A stretch of 64,000 nt of DNA from Pseudomonas maioricensis (GCF_022790535.1 NZ_LOHG01000002.1:97820-161819); one strand, 5' to 3'. Shown: positions 39,200-50,432, counted from the first letter of the stretch. Numbers and translations are program-made. Notes: generated by a model not told the origin, from the letters alone.

Positions 39200-41047
39200 A
39201 TGCCTGATTACCGCTCGAAAACGTCCACCCACGGTCGCAACATGGCCGGCGCTCGTGCCTTGTGGCGCGCTACCGGGATGAAGGACGCGGACTTCAAAAA
39301 ACCGATTATTGCCGTTGCCAACTCGTTCACCCAGTTCGTACCGGGCCACGTGCACCTCAAGGACATGGGCCAACTGGTTGCACGTGAAATCGAACGGGCC
39401 GGTGGCGTTGCCAAAGAGTTCAACACCATTGCCGTAGATGACGGCATCGCCATGGGCCACGACGGCATGCTGTATTCGCTGCCGAGCCGCGAGATCATCG
39501 CCGACTCCGTGGAATACATGGTCAACGCCCACTGTGCCGACGCCATTGTCTGCATCTCCAACTGCGACAAGATCACCCCAGGCATGTTGATGGCTGCTTT
39601 GCGCCTGAACATCCCGGTGATCTTCGTTTCCGGCGGCCCGATGGAAGCCGGTAAGACCAAGCTTGCCTCCCACGGCCTGGATCTGGTCGACGCCATGGTC
39701 ATCGCGGCCGACTCGACCGCCAGCGACGAAAAAGTTGCCGAATACGAGCGCAGCGCTTGCCCGACCTGCGGTTCATGCTCCGGCATGTTCACCGCCAACT
39801 CGATGAACTGCCTGACCGAAGCACTGGGCCTGGCACTGCCGGGCAACGGTTCGACACTGGCCACTCACAGCGACCGCGAGCAGCTGTTCCTGCAAGCCGG
39901 CCGCACCATCGTCGACCTGTGCCGTCAGTACTACATCGAAAACAACGAGGCCGTGTTGCCGCGCAACATCGCCAACTTCAAGGCTTTCGAGAACGCCATG
40001 ATGCTGGACATCGCCATGGGTGGCTCGACCAACACCATCCTGCACTTGCTGGCAGCCGCTCAGGAGGCCGAGATTCCCTTCGACCTGCGCGACATCGATC
40101 GTCTGTCACGCACCGTTCCACAGCTGTGCAAAGTGGCGCCGAACATCCAGAAGTACCACATGGAAGATGTGCACCGTGCTGGCGGCATCTTCAGCATCCT
40201 CGGCTCGTTGGCTCGCGGCGGCCTGCTGCACACCGACCTGCCGACTGTACACAGCCCGTCGATGGAAGAAGCCATCGCCAAATGGGACATCACCCAGACG
40301 GACGACGAAGCAGTACACACTTTCTTCCGTGCTGGCCCGGCAGGCATCCCGACCCAGACGGCATTCAGCCAGTCGACTCGTTGGGAAACCGTGGATGACG
40401 ACCGCGAAAACGGCTGCATCCGCAGTTTCGAGCACGCCTATTCGAAGGAAGGCGGTCTCGCCGTGCTGTACGGCAATATCGCGCTGGACGGCTGCGTCGT
40501 GAAAACCGCAGGCGTTGACGAATCGATCCACGTATTCGAAGGCAACGCGAAGATCTTCGAAAGCCAGGACAGCGCCGTGCGCGGCATCCTTGCTGACGAA
40601 GTTCAGGCAGGCGACATCGTGATCATCCGCTACGAAGGCCCGAAAGGCGGCCCGGGCATGCAGGAAATGCTGTACCCGACGTCGTACCTGAAATCCAAAG
40701 GCCTGGGCAAAGCGTGCGCTTTGCTCACCGACGGTCGTTTCTCGGGTGGTACTTCAGGCCTGTCCATCGGTCACGCTTCCCCGGAAGCAGCCGCTGGCGG
40801 CGCGATTGGCCTGGTACGCGACGGCGACAAAGTCCTGATCGACATCCCGAATCGCTCGATCAATCTGTTGATCGACGACGCAGAGATGGCCGCGCGCCGC
40901 GCGGAGCAGGATCAGAAAGGCTGGAAGCCGGTGGAAGTGCGTCCACGTAAAGTGACCACCGCCCTGAAAGCCTACGCCCTGCTCGCCACCAGCGCCGACA
41001 AAGGCGCAGTGCGCGACAAGGCGTTGCTGGACAAGCTGGTACCGTAA
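39200..41047 (+). CDS. ilvD: Dihydroxy-acid dehydratase
   Basis: Third step of valine/isoleucine synthesis, dehydrating dihydroxy acids to keto acids. The 615-aa protein has the cluster-binding cysteines in [11 protein letters not shown] and [19 protein letters not shown], the GRFSGG motif and [12 protein letters not shown]. Length fits the long E. coli-type enzymes. CAGGAG precedes the ATG at 39200; the frame upstream to 39086 is leader sequence. It is followed by its own terminator. Confidence 0.96.
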   Translation: MPDYRSKTSTHGRNMAGARALWRATGMKDADFKKPIIAVANSFTQFVPGHVHLKDMGQLVAREIERAGGVAKEFNTIAVDDGIAMGHDGMLYSLPSREIIADSVEYMVNAHCADAIVCISNCDKITPGMLMAALRLNIPVIFVSGGPMEAGKTKLASHGLDLVDAMVIAADSTASDEKVAEYERSACPTCGSCSGMFTANSMNCLTEALGLALPGNGSTLATHSDREQLFLQAGRTIVDLCRQYYIENNEAVLPRNIANFKAFENAMMLDIAMGGSTNTILHLLAAAQEAEIPFDLRDIDRLSRTVPQLCKVAPNIQKYHMEDVHRAGGIFSILGSLARGGLLHTDLPTVHSPSMEEAIAKWDITQTDDEAVHTFFRAGPAGIPTQTAFSQSTRWETVDDDRENGCIRSFEHAYSKEGGLAVLYGNIALDGCVVKTAGVDESIHVFEGNAKIFESQDSAVRGILADEVQAGDIVIIRYEGPKGGPGMQEMLYPTSYLKSKGLGKACALLTDGRFSGGTSGLSIGHASPEAAAGGAIGLVRDGDKVLIDIPNRSINLLIDDAEMAARRAEQDQKGWKPVEVRPRKVTTALKAYALLATSADKGAVRDKALLDKLVP

Positions 41048-41062
41048 GCTTTTTCAGTGACC

Positions 41063-41097
41063 ACAAAAAACCCGGCAGCGATGCCGGTTTTTTGTTG
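41063..41097 (+). terminator. Rho-independent terminator of ilvD
   Basis: Stem AACCCGGCA ... TGCCGGTT followed by TTTTTGTTG, 15 nt after the stop codon. Confidence 0.9.
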
Positions 41098-41125
41098 TTA
41101 GGCTGCCAGGATCAACGCCCCCCCC

Positions 41126-41216
41126 CTGTGGGAGCGAGGCTTGCCCGCGATAAGGACGCCGCAGGTATCAGGCACATCGCGTCCAGCCTTATCGCGGGCA
41201 AGCCTCGCTCCCACAG
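41126..41216. repeat. REP pair (family 'C')
   Basis: Arms CTGTGGGAGCGAGGCTTGCC / complement, between convergent ilvD and pchP. Confidence 0.85.
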
Positions 41217-41243
41217 ATCCAGCGTATAACCTGGAAGTAGTTC

Positions 41244-42302
41244 CTACTGAATCTCATCCGGCTTGACGATCACCCAGTTCTTGTCCGCCGTCACCGGCAA
41301 ACCTTCTTTGGCCTGGGCCTCGGCGTTGCTTTTGATCATGCCGTTCAATTGGGTCATGTACTTGTCTTTGCGGTTGATCCACAAATGCACGCCGCCTTTG
41401 CTGACATCCACCCCGTGGAACAGCATGTAGCCATCGCTGGTTGGCGTATCACCCGCTACCAACACCGGTTTCTTCCACTGGTCGATGTAGGTCAGGATCG
41501 CCGCCTGCTTACCTGCCATCCAGGTCGCTGGTGTCCAGAGATAAGGCGTCAGTTCCAGACCGAGGTTGGCCTTCTCGTCATACTTGCCCGCCGTGATCTG
41601 CTTGCGCGCAGTAGTCAGCTCGCCGGTCTTCTTGTCTTTGAGCAGCATGGTCACGCCGATCACGTTTTGCGGTTTGACGTTGTAGCCGTACTTGGGATCA
41701 GAGGCGACCATGCGCACCAGCTCTTCAGACGCGGCGGTCATCACGTAGACCTCAATGCCGTTTTCCATCAGCTTGTTGAACAGTTCTTTCTGGCCGGTAA
41801 AGATGCGCGGTGGCTCAACGTCGAGCTTCTTGACCACATCGCCATCGTAATAAGTCGCCGGGATCGGCTTGCCCGAAGCCATCAGCTCATCGACATAACC
41901 TTTGAGCTCTTTAAGGGTAAAGCCGGAGAACACCTGTGCAACCCACGGATAGCAAACCATGTCGTCCACTTCACACAGGCGGTAGTAATAGCTGAACAGA
42001 CTTTCCTTGTGATCAGCGGTGTCTTTGAAAGGCATCAGCTTGAGGGACGGATCAAGTTTTTCACGGGTGATCAGCCCTTTGCTTTCCATGTACGGCAGCA
42101 GCGACTCTTCGAGGTCGAAGCGATAGCTGGTGTTGTCCATGTCGAAAACCGCGTAATTACCCTTGTTGGCATTGGCGGCAATCATTGCATCGAGCGCTTT
42201 TGCGGCGGGCTCAGGCCAGTGCTTCAACTCGGTGGCAGCAAACGCCTGCCCGGCCAGACCAAGGCAGAGAGCGGCGGCAAGCAATCGTGGAGCGAACTTC
42301 AT
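41244..42302 (-). CDS. pchP: Phosphorylcholine phosphatase (HAD superfamily)
   Basis: A 352-aa exported HAD phosphatase that releases choline from phosphorylcholine in the periplasm. Signal peptide ends AFA-AT. HAD motif I is [12 protein letters not shown], motif [10 protein letters not shown], and motif [15 protein letters not shown], close to the P. aeruginosa PchP motifs (DMDNT, SAA, GDTPDSD). Length and the segment [23 protein letters not shown] also match. Motif II has TAA in place of the PchP SAA. The transporter at 58.4 kb could import the product. Confidence 0.8.
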   Translation of the reverse strand: MKFAPRLLAAALCLGLAGQAFAATELKHWPEPAAKALDAMIAANANKGNYAVFDMDNTSYRFDLEESLLPYMESKGLITREKLDPSLKLMPFKDTADHKESLFSYYYRLCEVDDMVCYPWVAQVFSGFTLKELKGYVDELMASGKPIPATYYDGDVVKKLDVEPPRIFTGQKELFNKLMENGIEVYVMTAASEELVRMVASDPKYGYNVKPQNVIGVTMLLKDKKTGELTTARKQITAGKYDEKANLGLELTPYLWTPATWMAGKQAAILTYIDQWKKPVLVAGDTPTSDGYMLFHGVDVSKGGVHLWINRKDKYMTQLNGMIKSNAEAQAKEGLPVTADKNWVIVKPDEIQ

Positions 42303-42460
42303 CGTGGTATCCCCCTGAAAGTTAAGAGGATCGACCGTAACAAATTATGATGACTGATTGGGGATGCCAGCGACTGTGTACGTTCCGAGGGCGTCACACT
42401 GGAAGCGATTCGCGACGCAGATTTCCGATTACGACACTTTTGTGATGGATTTTGTACCGC

Positions 42461-42528
42461 TATCGCGAGCAAGCTCACTCCTACGGAAGAACGCGCTCCA
42501 ACTGTAGGAGTGAGCTTGCTCGCGATAG
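42461..42528. repeat. REP pair (family 'B'), inverted tail-to-tail
   Basis: TATCGCGAGCAAGCTCACTC then CTGTAGGAGTGAGCTTGCTC, arms facing opposite to the usual order. It ends 4 nt before the folA stop. Confidence 0.85.
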
Positions 42529-42532
42529 CAAT

Positions 42533-43045
42533 TTAACGGCGCTCCCAGACCTCAAAACTATACGCAGGCTTGTCATCCACCGCGGGGTTTAACACCTCGG
42601 ACACCAACGCCCACTCGGCAAGATCAATCTCGGGAAACCACGCATCGCCTTCGGGACTCAACGCCACACGGGTCAGATACAAACGGTCAGCCTGGGCCAA
42701 CCCTTGGGCGTAAAGCTGCGCACCGCCAATCAGCATCACCTCCGCAACGCCCTGCTCCTGCGCCCACTCTTCAGCGCGGGCAACAGCGGACTCCAGCGAC
42801 GTAAACACCTCTGCGCCCTCCAGCTGCAGATCCGCCTGACGCGTAACAACCAGATTCAAACGCCCCGGAAGCGGCCGACCGAGCGAATCCCAGGTCTTGC
42901 GACCCATGATGATCGGCTTGCCTAGGGTCGTGGCTTTGAAATATTTGAAATCCCCCGGCAAGTGCCAGGGCATGGAATTGTCGACGCCAATCACTCGGTT
43001 CTCACCAAGGGCGGCAATCAGGCTGAGCGGAAGTTGATTTTTCAT
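42533..43045 (-). CDS. folA: Dihydrofolate reductase
   Basis: A 170-aa NADPH-dependent reductase making tetrahydrofolate. Motifs: LIAALGENRVIGVDNSMPWHLPGDFKYFK, GRKTWDSLGRPLPGR, VMLIGGAQLY and the C-terminal YSFEVWER. The start at 43045 (MKNQLPLSL) is family-like; the frame extends upstream to 43090 without need. Confidence 0.95.
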   Translation of the reverse strand: MKNQLPLSLIAALGENRVIGVDNSMPWHLPGDFKYFKATTLGKPIIMGRKTWDSLGRPLPGRLNLVVTRQADLQLEGAEVFTSLESAVARAEEWAQEQGVAEVMLIGGAQLYAQGLAQADRLYLTRVALSPEGDAWFPEIDLAEWALVSEVLNPAVDDKPAYSFEVWERR

Positions 43046-43152
43046 GGCGGCGAGAATAACAGACGCTGACACTGAATTCGTAGCGGCCAATCTGCTCGAA
43101 TGCAGGGCGCAGAGGTTATGCTCTTTTTCTGACTCAATCGACGAGACGCTGT

Positions 43153-44532
43153 GTGACTGCTCTGACTCCCCTCGATACCCTCTGGCTGACTGAGGCCGTA
43201 CGCCTGCGCGAAGAACAGGCCGGCCCGCTGGAAGACCTTGAAGCCAACCGTCGCGCCCGGGCCAACGGTGGCGATCTGACTAACCGCGTGCAAAGCCGCG
43301 CCCTGTGGTTGGCCGAACGCGATGGCATGCGCGCCGCGCTGCCACACTGGAAACAAGGCGCGCGCCTGGCGATGATCGCATTGGCTGTTTTCTCGGTGCT
43401 CAGCGGTGCCGGGCTGGCATTCGCGGCGCTGGGCGACGGCCAGACGCCGGTCAATGTGTTCTGGGCGCTCGGCAGCCTGCTCGGACTGAATCTGATTATG
43501 TTGTTCAGCTGGGCAATGAGCTTTAGTGTCGCCGGGCAAAACACCGCCAGCCTTGGACGTCTCTGGCTATGGCTCAGCGAAAAGCTCGCTCGCGATGCCC
43601 AGGCCGCACAGCTTGCCCCCGCGCTGATTGTGCTGTTGCAGCGCAAACGCCTGAATCGATGGGTGCTGGGTGCGGCGATACATGGTTTATGGCTGCTGGC
43701 ACTGGTCAGCGCGCTGGTGCTGCTATTGATGCTGATGGCGACGCGACGTTATGGCTTTGTGTGGGAAACCACTATTTTAGGCAGCGACACCTTCGTCAGC
43801 CTGACTCAGACGCTCGGCATACTCCCCGCCTTGCTGGGTTTCACAGTGCCCGACGAATCCATGATTCGCGCCAGCGGCGACAGCGCACTGGTCCTGGAGT
43901 CCGGTCGTCAAGCCTGGGCCGCCTGGCTGGTGGGTGTACTTCTGGTTTACGGCATCGCGCCGCGCCTGCTTCTGACATTACTCTGTCTGTGGCGCTGGCG
44001 CAGTGGTCGGTCGACATTGACCCTGGACCTTACCCTGCCCGGCTACAGCCAACTACGCGAACGGCTGATGCCCAGCAGCGAACGGCTGGGGGTCAGCGAC
44101 GCTGCGCCAGAACAACTGCATCAAATACTGCCCAACAGCGCAGCACAACACAGCGACGGCGCATTGTTGGTCGCTATCGAACTGGACGATGAACAGCCAT
44201 GGCCACCGTTATTACCGGAAGGTGTCGTCGATGCAGGCATCCTCGACAGCCGTGAGTCCCGACAAAAACTGCTCGATCAACTGACCCGCTTTCCACCCGC
44301 TCGATTACTTATTGCCTGCGACCCACGTCGCTCACCGGATAGAGGCAGCCTTGCGCTGATTGCCGAACTGGCTCGCTGTGCGGGCGCAACACGGGTCTGG
44401 TTGCTATCGGCCCCTGCAGGGCAACATCTGAATGCTGAGCGAGTAAGTGACTGGCATGCAGCGCTGCAGCAACTGGATCTCGCGTGGAGCGACAGTGCGC
44501 CACTGAACTGGCTGGAGACTGGTCATGACTGA
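43153..44532 (+). CDS. DUF2868 membrane protein
   Basis: A 459-aa protein with four or five predicted membrane segments in its first 300 residues (LAMIALAVFSVLSGAGLAFAAL, VFWALGSLLGLNLIMLFSWAM, WVLGAAIHGLWLLALVSALVLLLMLMA, WAAWLVGVLLVYGIAPRLLLTLLCLW) and a soluble C-terminal part of about 150 residues. It matches DUF2868. It starts with GTG and overlaps the following GTPase gene by 8 nt; the two-gene arrangement is common in Pseudomonas and suggests a membrane complex. Function unknown. Confidence 0.8.
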   Translation: MTALTPLDTLWLTEAVRLREEQAGPLEDLEANRRARANGGDLTNRVQSRALWLAERDGMRAALPHWKQGARLAMIALAVFSVLSGAGLAFAALGDGQTPVNVFWALGSLLGLNLIMLFSWAMSFSVAGQNTASLGRLWLWLSEKLARDAQAAQLAPALIVLLQRKRLNRWVLGAAIHGLWLLALVSALVLLLMLMATRRYGFVWETTILGSDTFVSLTQTLGILPALLGFTVPDESMIRASGDSALVLESGRQAWAAWLVGVLLVYGIAPRLLLTLLCLWRWRSGRSTLTLDLTLPGYSQLRERLMPSSERLGVSDAAPEQLHQILPNSAAQHSDGALLVAIELDDEQPWPPLLPEGVVDAGILDSRESRQKLLDQLTRFPPARLLIACDPRRSPDRGSLALIAELARCAGATRVWLLSAPAGQHLNAERVSDWHAALQQLDLAWSDSAPLNWLETGHD

Positions 44533-45913
44533 CAAGGACAAGATCCGCCCGCTGAAACTGGCGGTGGTTGGCCACACCAATGTCGGCAAGACCTCGCTGC
44601 TAAGAACGCTCACTCGCGACGTAGGCTTCGGGGAAGTCTCCCATCGGCCGAGCACCACCCGCCATGTGGAAGGCGCGCGGTTGTCGGTAGATGGTCAAGC
44701 GCTACTCGAGCTATACGACACGCCTGGCCTGGAAGATGCCATCGCGCTACTGGACTTTCTCGAACGCCAGGATCGACCGGGCGAGCGGCTGGACGGCCCC
44801 GCACGGCTGGCACGCTTTCTGGAAGGCAGTGAAGCGAGACAGCGCTTTGAGCAGGAAGCCAAGGTTATGCGCCAATTGCTGGCTTCGGACGCAGGTCTGT
44901 ACGTGATCGACGCCCGCGAGCCGGTGCTGGCCAAATATCGCGACGAACTGTCGATTCTAGCCAACTGCGGCAAGCCGCTTTTGCCAGTCCTGAATTTTGT
45001 CAGCAGCGCAGAGCACCGCGAACCTGCATGGCGTGAGGCACTCGCACGGCTGGGTCTGCATGCGCTGGTGCGCTTTGACAGCGTCGCGCCACCAGAAGAT
45101 GGCGAGCGGCGCCTTTATGAAAGCCTTGCCCTGCTGCTGGAAAACTCGCGCGGCCAACTAGAGCGGCTGATTCTCGATCAGGAAGCTCAGCGCAAAGCGC
45201 GTCAGCAGAGCGCCAGTCGCTTGATTGCCCAGCTATTGATCGATTGTGCAGCCTGCCGACGCAGCGTTTCTACCGAGCAAGGGCAAGAGCAACAGGCAAT
45301 TGATGATTTGCGTAAAGCGGTGCGTCAGCGTGAACAGCGCTGCGTGGAAGAGTTGCTCAAGCTTTACGCGTTTCGCGCTCAAGACGCCTCAGCCAGTGAC
45401 CTGCCTTTGCTGGACGGGCGTTGGGGCGATGACTTGTTCAACCCAGAAACCCTCAAGCAGTTGGGTGTGCGGGTTGGCAGCGGTATTGCCGCAGGCGCAG
45501 CGGCGGGTGCCGGGGTCGACTTGCTGGTGGGCGGACTCACTATGGGCGCGGCAGCATTGGCCGGAGCGATTGCTGGTGGCGCATTACAGACTGCCCGCAG
45601 TTACGGCGGGCGGTTACTAGGCAAGATTAAAGGCCAACGCGAACTGACGGTGGACGACGCCGTGCTGCGCTTGCTCGCGCTACGTCAGCGCCATTTGCTG
45701 CTGGCCTTGGACGCACGGGGCCATGCTGCCATGGACAGCATCCAGCTAACCACGCCGCAGGACAAAACCTGGCGCGAAGGCAAGCTACCCGAAGCCCTGC
45801 ATAAAGCTCGCGCTCATCCGCAATGGTCGTCGCTGAATCCGGGGGCGAAGCTTAATCAGGCTGAGCGGCAGGAGCAGATAGAGGCGCTGGCGAAAGTGTT
45901 GGCGCAAACCTGA
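44525..45913 (+). CDS. DUF3482 domain GTPase
   Basis: A 462-aa protein. The N-terminal GTPase domain has G1 GHTNVGKTSLLRTL, G2-region STTRHVEG, G3 YDTPGLED and a weak G4 (VLNFVSS instead of NKxD). The C-terminal half contains glycine/alanine-rich hydrophobic helices (GSGIAAGAAAGAGVDLLVGGLTMGAAALAGAIAGGALQ, given here by positions about 320-357) that may insert into membrane. It overlaps the DUF2868 gene and probably acts with that protein. The odd G4 makes nucleotide specificity uncertain. Confidence 0.8.
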   Translation: MTDKDKIRPLKLAVVGHTNVGKTSLLRTLTRDVGFGEVSHRPSTTRHVEGARLSVDGQALLELYDTPGLEDAIALLDFLERQDRPGERLDGPARLARFLEGSEARQRFEQEAKVMRQLLASDAGLYVIDAREPVLAKYRDELSILANCGKPLLPVLNFVSSAEHREPAWREALARLGLHALVRFDSVAPPEDGERRLYESLALLLENSRGQLERLILDQEAQRKARQQSASRLIAQLLIDCAACRRSVSTEQGQEQQAIDDLRKAVRQREQRCVEELLKLYAFRAQDASASDLPLLDGRWGDDLFNPETLKQLGVRVGSGIAAGAAAGAGVDLLVGGLTMGAAALAGAIAGGALQTARSYGGRLLGKIKGQRELTVDDAVLRLLALRQRHLLLALDARGHAAMDSIQLTTPQDKTWREGKLPEALHKARAHPQWSSLNPGAKLNQAERQEQIEALAKVLAQT

Positions 45914-45941
45914 TTGGACGGATGCTTGGGGATCACGCCGC

Positions 45942-46070
45942 TGCCTTTGTGGGAGCTGGGCTTGGTCTGGGCGGCATTCCGACGATACAGGCGCCGCGGT
46001 GCATCAGATAAAAAAGGTTGCCTTCATCGTCGGAATGCCGCCCAGACCAAGCCCAGCTCCCACACAGGCA
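45942..46070. repeat. Long palindromic REP (family 'F'), copy 1
   Basis: Two 45-nt arms (45942-45986 and 46026-46070) with one mismatch, beginning TGCCTTTGTGGGAGCTGGGC and containing GGTCTGGGCGGCATTCCGAC. Arms are about twice as long as those of other REP families here. Confidence 0.85.
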
Positions 46071-46176
46071 AAGGCGTTTGCAAATGTCCGGCAGTCGCCT
46101 TGGTAATTTTTGATTACTCGATTTCTCCGGACACCGGTATCATCGCGCGCCCGATACACCCGGAACCGTATTGCTC

Positions 46177-46632
46177 ATGAAACCGACCTTGATCGCCGCC
46201 GCAGAAATCGACCGTATCGATACCTGGGCTAAATACTCCAGCCATATGTGCGGAGGCTGCATCTCCAGCTGCTGCACGCTGCCTGTTGAAGTGAAGATCA
46301 AGGACTTGATCCGCATCGGCATCGTCGATGATTTCGAGCGCGGTGAACCGGCGAAGAACATCGCCAAGCGCTTGCAGAAGGAAGGGATTGTCGAGCGCTA
46401 CAACCAGAAGTCCGAAATCTTCACTTTGCAGCGCATGAGCAATAACGACTGCCTGTATCTGGACCGCAAGAGCCGCTTGTGCACCATTTACGATAAACGC
46501 CCAGACACCTGCCGCAACCATCCCAAGATTGGCCCACGTCCCGGTTACTGCGCTTACAAGCCCAAGGCCGTAGTGCGTCAGGACACCGGCACGCTGAAGA
46601 ACAACACCAGCACGCCGTTTCCAAAGTTCTGA
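46177..46632 (+). CDS. YkgJ family cysteine cluster protein
   Basis: A 151-aa protein with the zinc/iron-chelating cysteine pattern of YkgJ (UPF0153): MCGGCISSCCTL, DCLYLDRKSRLCTIYDKRPDTCRNHP and GYC. Function unknown; a metal-binding role is presumed. The ATG at 46177 follows TTGCTC. It is flanked on both sides by family F palindromes. Confidence 0.85.
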   Translation: MKPTLIAAAEIDRIDTWAKYSSHMCGGCISSCCTLPVEVKIKDLIRIGIVDDFERGEPAKNIAKRLQKEGIVERYNQKSEIFTLQRMSNNDCLYLDRKSRLCTIYDKRPDTCRNHPKIGPRPGYCAYKPKAVVRQDTGTLKNNTSTPFPKF

Positions 46633-46664
46633 CACCGGACTTTCGCGCGGCTAAATGGTCTCCC

Positions 46665-46778
46665 GTGGGAGCTGGGCTTGGTCTGGGCGGCATTCCGACG
46701 ATAAGGTCGACGCAATTCCCGGATAGACCGAGGTGGCCTTATCGTCGGAATGCCGCCCAGACCAAGCCCAGCTCCCAC
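46665..46778. repeat. Long palindromic REP (family 'F'), copy 2
   Basis: Two perfect 42-nt arms (46665-46706, 46737-46778) starting GTGGGAGCTGGGCTTGGTCT. The spacer sequence differs from copy 1. Confidence 0.88.
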
Positions 46779-46826
46779 AGATACCGTAGCGCCTGCAAAG
46801 TCAGCGATCAGCGAGCACCACACAAA

Positions 46827-46866
46827 CAAAAACGCCCCCGACCTTGCGGTCGGGGGCGTTTTTTCA
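46827..46866 (-). terminator. Rho-independent terminator of typA
   Basis: Stem AACGCCCCCGACC / GGTCGGGGGCGTT with T-runs on either side, 19 nt beyond the typA stop. Confidence 0.9.
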
Positions 46867-46884
46867 AGCCTGATTAAAAACTAA

Positions 46885-48705
46885 TCAGTTCTTGGCTTTC
46901 TTGGCAGCGCGGGTACGCTCGCTTTCGTCCAGGATCTTCTTACGAAGACGGATGGACTTAGGAGTCACTTCGCACAGCTCGTCGTCCTGAATGAATTCCA
47001 GAGCCTGTTCAAGGGTGAACTTGACCGGTGGAACCAGAGCGATGGTCTCGTCTTTACCCGAAGCACGCATGTTGTCGAGCTTCTTGCCTTTGGTTGGGTT
47101 GATACCCAGGTCGTTGTCGCGGCTGTTCAAGCCAACGATCTGACCGCAGTAGATCTCTTGACCGTGTTCAACGAACAGCTTGCCACGAGCCTGCAGGGTT
47201 TCCAGCGAGTAGGTCAGAGCCTTACCGGTTTCAACCGATACCAGAACGCCGTTCTGACGGCCCGACACGTCGCCCGACTTCATGGTGTCGTAACGGTCGA
47301 AGATCGAGGTCAGGATGCCTGCACCGGAGGTGAGGGTCAGGAACTCGTTACGGAAACCGATCAGACCACGAGCAGGGATGTTGTACTCAAGGCGCACACG
47401 GCCCTTGCCATCCGGAACCATGTTGGTCAGATCGCCTTTGCGCAGACCCATTTGCTCCATGATGGAACCTTGGGACTCTTCTGGCAGGTCGATGGTGACG
47501 TTTTCAAACGGTTCTTGCTTCACGCCGTCAACAACACGGATGATCACTTCCGGACGACCAACACCCATTTCGAAGCCTTCGCGACGCATGGTTTCGATCA
47601 GAACCGACAAGTGCAGCTCACCACGGCCCGAGACCTTGAACTTGTCAGCGGTGTCGCCTTCTTCAACGCGCAGAGCAACGTTGTACAGCAGCTCTTTGTC
47701 CAGACGTTCCTTGATGTTACGGGACGTCACGAACTTGCCTTCTTTACCGCAGAACGGCGAGTCGTTGACCTGGAAGGTCATCGAAACGGTAGGTTCGTCA
47801 ACGGTCAACGGCACCATTGCTTCCACGTTCAGCGGGTCGCACAGGGTGTCGGAGATGAACAGCGAATCCATACCGCTGATGCAGACGATGTCGCCAGCTG
47901 CTGCTTCTTCAACGTCGATACGGTGCAGACCGTGGTGACCCATCAGCTTCAGGATACGACCGTTACGGCGTTTGCCGTCGGCGCTGATCGCTACAACCGG
48001 GGTGTTCGGCTTGACGCGACCACGAGCGATACGGCCAACGCCGATAACACCCAGGAAGCTGTTGTAGTCCAGAGCGGAGATCTGCATCTGGAAAGGACCG
48101 TCACGGTCAACAGACGGCGCTGGTACGTTGTCGACGATCGACTGGTACAGCGGGGTCATGTCTTCAGCCATTTCAGCGTGGTCCAGACCGGCAATACCGT
48201 TCAGGGCCGAGGCGTAGACGACTTTGAAGTCCAGCTGTTCTTCAGTAGCACCCAGGTTGTCGAACAGGTCGAAGATCTGGTCCAGAACCCAGTCCGGACG
48301 CGCGCCTGGACGGTCAACCTTGTTGATAACCACGATTGGACGCAGGCCGGCTTCGAAAGCCTTCTTGGTCACGAAACGGGTTTGCGGCATAGGGCCGTCT
48401 TGAGCGTCAACCAGCAGCAGCACGGAGTCAACCATCGACATTACGCGCTCAACTTCACCACCGAAGTCGGCGTGGCCCGGGGTGTCCACGATGTTGATGT
48501 GGTAGCCGTTCCAGTTGATGGCGGTGTTTTTCGCCAGAATGGTAATACCGCGCTCTTTCTCCTGGTCGTTGGAGTCCATCACGCGCTCGTCGTTGAGCTC
48601 GTTACGCTCCAGAGTGCCGGATTGGCGCAAGAGTTTGTCTACCAGGGTGGTTTTACCATGGTCAACGTGAGCAATGATGGCGATGTTGCGTAGATTTTCG
48701 ATCAC
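46885..48705 (-). CDS. typA: Ribosome-associated GTPase TypA/BipA
   Basis: A 606-aa translational GTPase of the EF-G family, needed for growth at low temperature and under stress. G motifs: [40 protein letters not shown]. The C-terminal domains III-V and the TypA-specific CTD ([20 protein letters not shown], and the basic tail RIRLRKK-type) are complete. A downstream terminator makes it monocistronic. Confidence 0.96.
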   Translation of the reverse strand: MIENLRNIAIIAHVDHGKTTLVDKLLRQSGTLERNELNDERVMDSNDQEKERGITILAKNTAINWNGYHINIVDTPGHADFGGEVERVMSMVDSVLLLVDAQDGPMPQTRFVTKKAFEAGLRPIVVINKVDRPGARPDWVLDQIFDLFDNLGATEEQLDFKVVYASALNGIAGLDHAEMAEDMTPLYQSIVDNVPAPSVDRDGPFQMQISALDYNSFLGVIGVGRIARGRVKPNTPVVAISADGKRRNGRILKLMGHHGLHRIDVEEAAAGDIVCISGMDSLFISDTLCDPLNVEAMVPLTVDEPTVSMTFQVNDSPFCGKEGKFVTSRNIKERLDKELLYNVALRVEEGDTADKFKVSGRGELHLSVLIETMRREGFEMGVGRPEVIIRVVDGVKQEPFENVTIDLPEESQGSIMEQMGLRKGDLTNMVPDGKGRVRLEYNIPARGLIGFRNEFLTLTSGAGILTSIFDRYDTMKSGDVSGRQNGVLVSVETGKALTYSLETLQARGKLFVEHGQEIYCGQIVGLNSRDNDLGINPTKGKKLDNMRASGKDETIALVPPVKFTLEQALEFIQDDELCEVTPKSIRLRKKILDESERTRAAKKAKN

Positions 48706-48849
48706 TTGTGTATCTCGATCAGAGGATTCGGTTAGCTGAATACTGCTAGACAGCTATTTATAACGTCAGAGTCGGCCAAAGCCGTTACGGCTAGACGACT
48801 GGCGTCGGGGGGCCGGTGACGCAAGCCACAGGCAAACAGCCCCGGGCAC

Positions 48850-50304
48850 TTAGCTCGGTCTATAAACGCGCACATTGGCATACCCCTCACTGAGCAAATG
48901 GTGAGCATGCAGGCGACTCATGACGCCTTTGTCGCAATACAACAGGTACTGGCGCGTGTTATCCAGTTCCTTGAAGCGGCTGTTCAATGCATAGAACGGC
49001 AACGCCTGTACTTCAATGCCAGGCAACACCAACGGCTGATCTTCCTGGGCATCCGGGTGACGGATGTCGACGATGACCTGCCCTGCCAGTGCCTGACTGA
49101 CTTCTTCTATCTCGATGCTCCGGCTCAGATCGTCAATCACGCGATCAATCGAAACCAGTTTGGCGTTCACAAGCGCTCGCTCGAGAACTGCCATGTCGAA
49201 CTGTTGCTCTTCGTACTCAACGCGGTTGCGCTTGGCGTTGGTCTTGGGGTTGATCGAAATCACCCCGCAATACTCAGGCATGTGTCTGGCGAAATCGGCA
49301 GTACCAATCTCAACCGCCTGATCGACGATGTCCTGCTTGTGGCTGGTGATCAACGGACGCAAGACCAGCTTGTCAGTCGCGGCATCAATCAACGACAGGT
49401 TCGGCAACGTCTGGCTGGCAACCTGTGAAATCGCTTCGCCGGTAACCAGCACATCGATATCAAGACGGTCAGCGATAGAGGATGCAGCGCGTAACATCAT
49501 ACGCTTCAAAACTACACCCATATGACTGTTATCGACTTTCTGCAGGATTTCTCCGAGAACTTCCTCGAAAGGCACGCTGACAAACAGCACGCGCTGGGAG
49601 CTGCCGTACTTCTTCCAGATGAAATGCGCGACTTCCATCACGCCCAGTTCATGGGCACGCCCGCCCAGATTGAAGAAGCAGAAATGCGCCATCAGCCCGC
49701 GACGCATGACCTGATAGGCCGCCACAGTCGAATCGAAACCGCCGGACATCAACACCAGGGTCTGTTCGAGGGCGCCTAACGGGTATCCGCCGACACTCTT
49801 GTGCTGGCTGTGAATCACAAACAACCGTTTGTCGCGAATTTCCATTCGCACCACGATTTCCGGCTTTTTCAGCTCGATACCGGCCGCGCCGCACTGTTTG
49901 CGCAACTGGCTGCCGACGTATTTCTCGACATCCATGGAGCTGAATGCATGTTTGCCCGCCCGCTTGCAGCGCACTGAAAACATCTTGCCCGGTAGCAAGT
50001 CGGCGTAGTGCGACTTGCACTTGGCGACGATGTCGTCCATGTCGCCCAGCGGGTATTCGGCCACCTGAAGGAAATTGGCGATGCCCGGCATGCAACTCAG
50101 GCGATCGGTCATGTCCTGCAGGACCTTGGCGTCGGTCAGTTTGGTCTGAACCTCGAGATTGTCCCACGCCCCATCCACCACCAGCGCCGGGTCCAGGTCG
50201 CGGAGCACGGTGCGGATGTTCTTGGCCAGCTGGCGGATGAATTGCTTACGCACCGGCGGGCTTTTGATAATGATTTCGGGGAAGACTTTTACGATTAGTT
50301 TCAT
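48850..50304 (-). CDS. thiI: tRNA 4-thiouridine synthase ThiI
   Basis: A 484-aa enzyme making s4U8 in tRNA and feeding sulfur to thiamine thiazole. The N-terminal ferredoxin-like/THUMP region precedes the PP-loop [15 protein letters not shown] (adenylation) and a C-terminal rhodanese domain with the persulfide cysteine in [11 protein letters not shown]. The rhodanese tail is the part needed for thiamine synthesis and pairs functionally with ThiS/ThiG at 9 kb. The start at 50304 ([11 protein letters not shown]) is standard; the in-frame extension to 50367 is dropped. Confidence 0.95.
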   Translation of the reverse strand: MKLIVKVFPEIIIKSPPVRKQFIRQLAKNIRTVLRDLDPALVVDGAWDNLEVQTKLTDAKVLQDMTDRLSCMPGIANFLQVAEYPLGDMDDIVAKCKSHYADLLPGKMFSVRCKRAGKHAFSSMDVEKYVGSQLRKQCGAAGIELKKPEIVVRMEIRDKRLFVIHSQHKSVGGYPLGALEQTLVLMSGGFDSTVAAYQVMRRGLMAHFCFFNLGGRAHELGVMEVAHFIWKKYGSSQRVLFVSVPFEEVLGEILQKVDNSHMGVVLKRMMLRAASSIADRLDIDVLVTGEAISQVASQTLPNLSLIDAATDKLVLRPLITSHKQDIVDQAVEIGTADFARHMPEYCGVISINPKTNAKRNRVEYEEQQFDMAVLERALVNAKLVSIDRVIDDLSRSIEIEEVSQALAGQVIVDIRHPDAQEDQPLVLPGIEVQALPFYALNSRFKELDNTRQYLLYCDKGVMSRLHAHHLLSEGYANVRVYRPS

Positions 50305-50432
50305 GAAAACAGCGCGCGAGGTGCCAGCCGAAAAAGAGGGGGCGGGATTATAGCGGAAATTGCTCAAGGTTTAACCAGTTATCGTGCAACCAATCATCAG
50401 CGCACCAAAAAAGACCTCGGCCGCAATATCGA

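Noticed and set aside
47158..48693. Long open frame (511 codons) on the plus strand
   Set aside because: It is the exact antisense of typA, with a composition (V, Q, H, D rich) typical of antisense frames in GC-rich genes and no recognisable motif.
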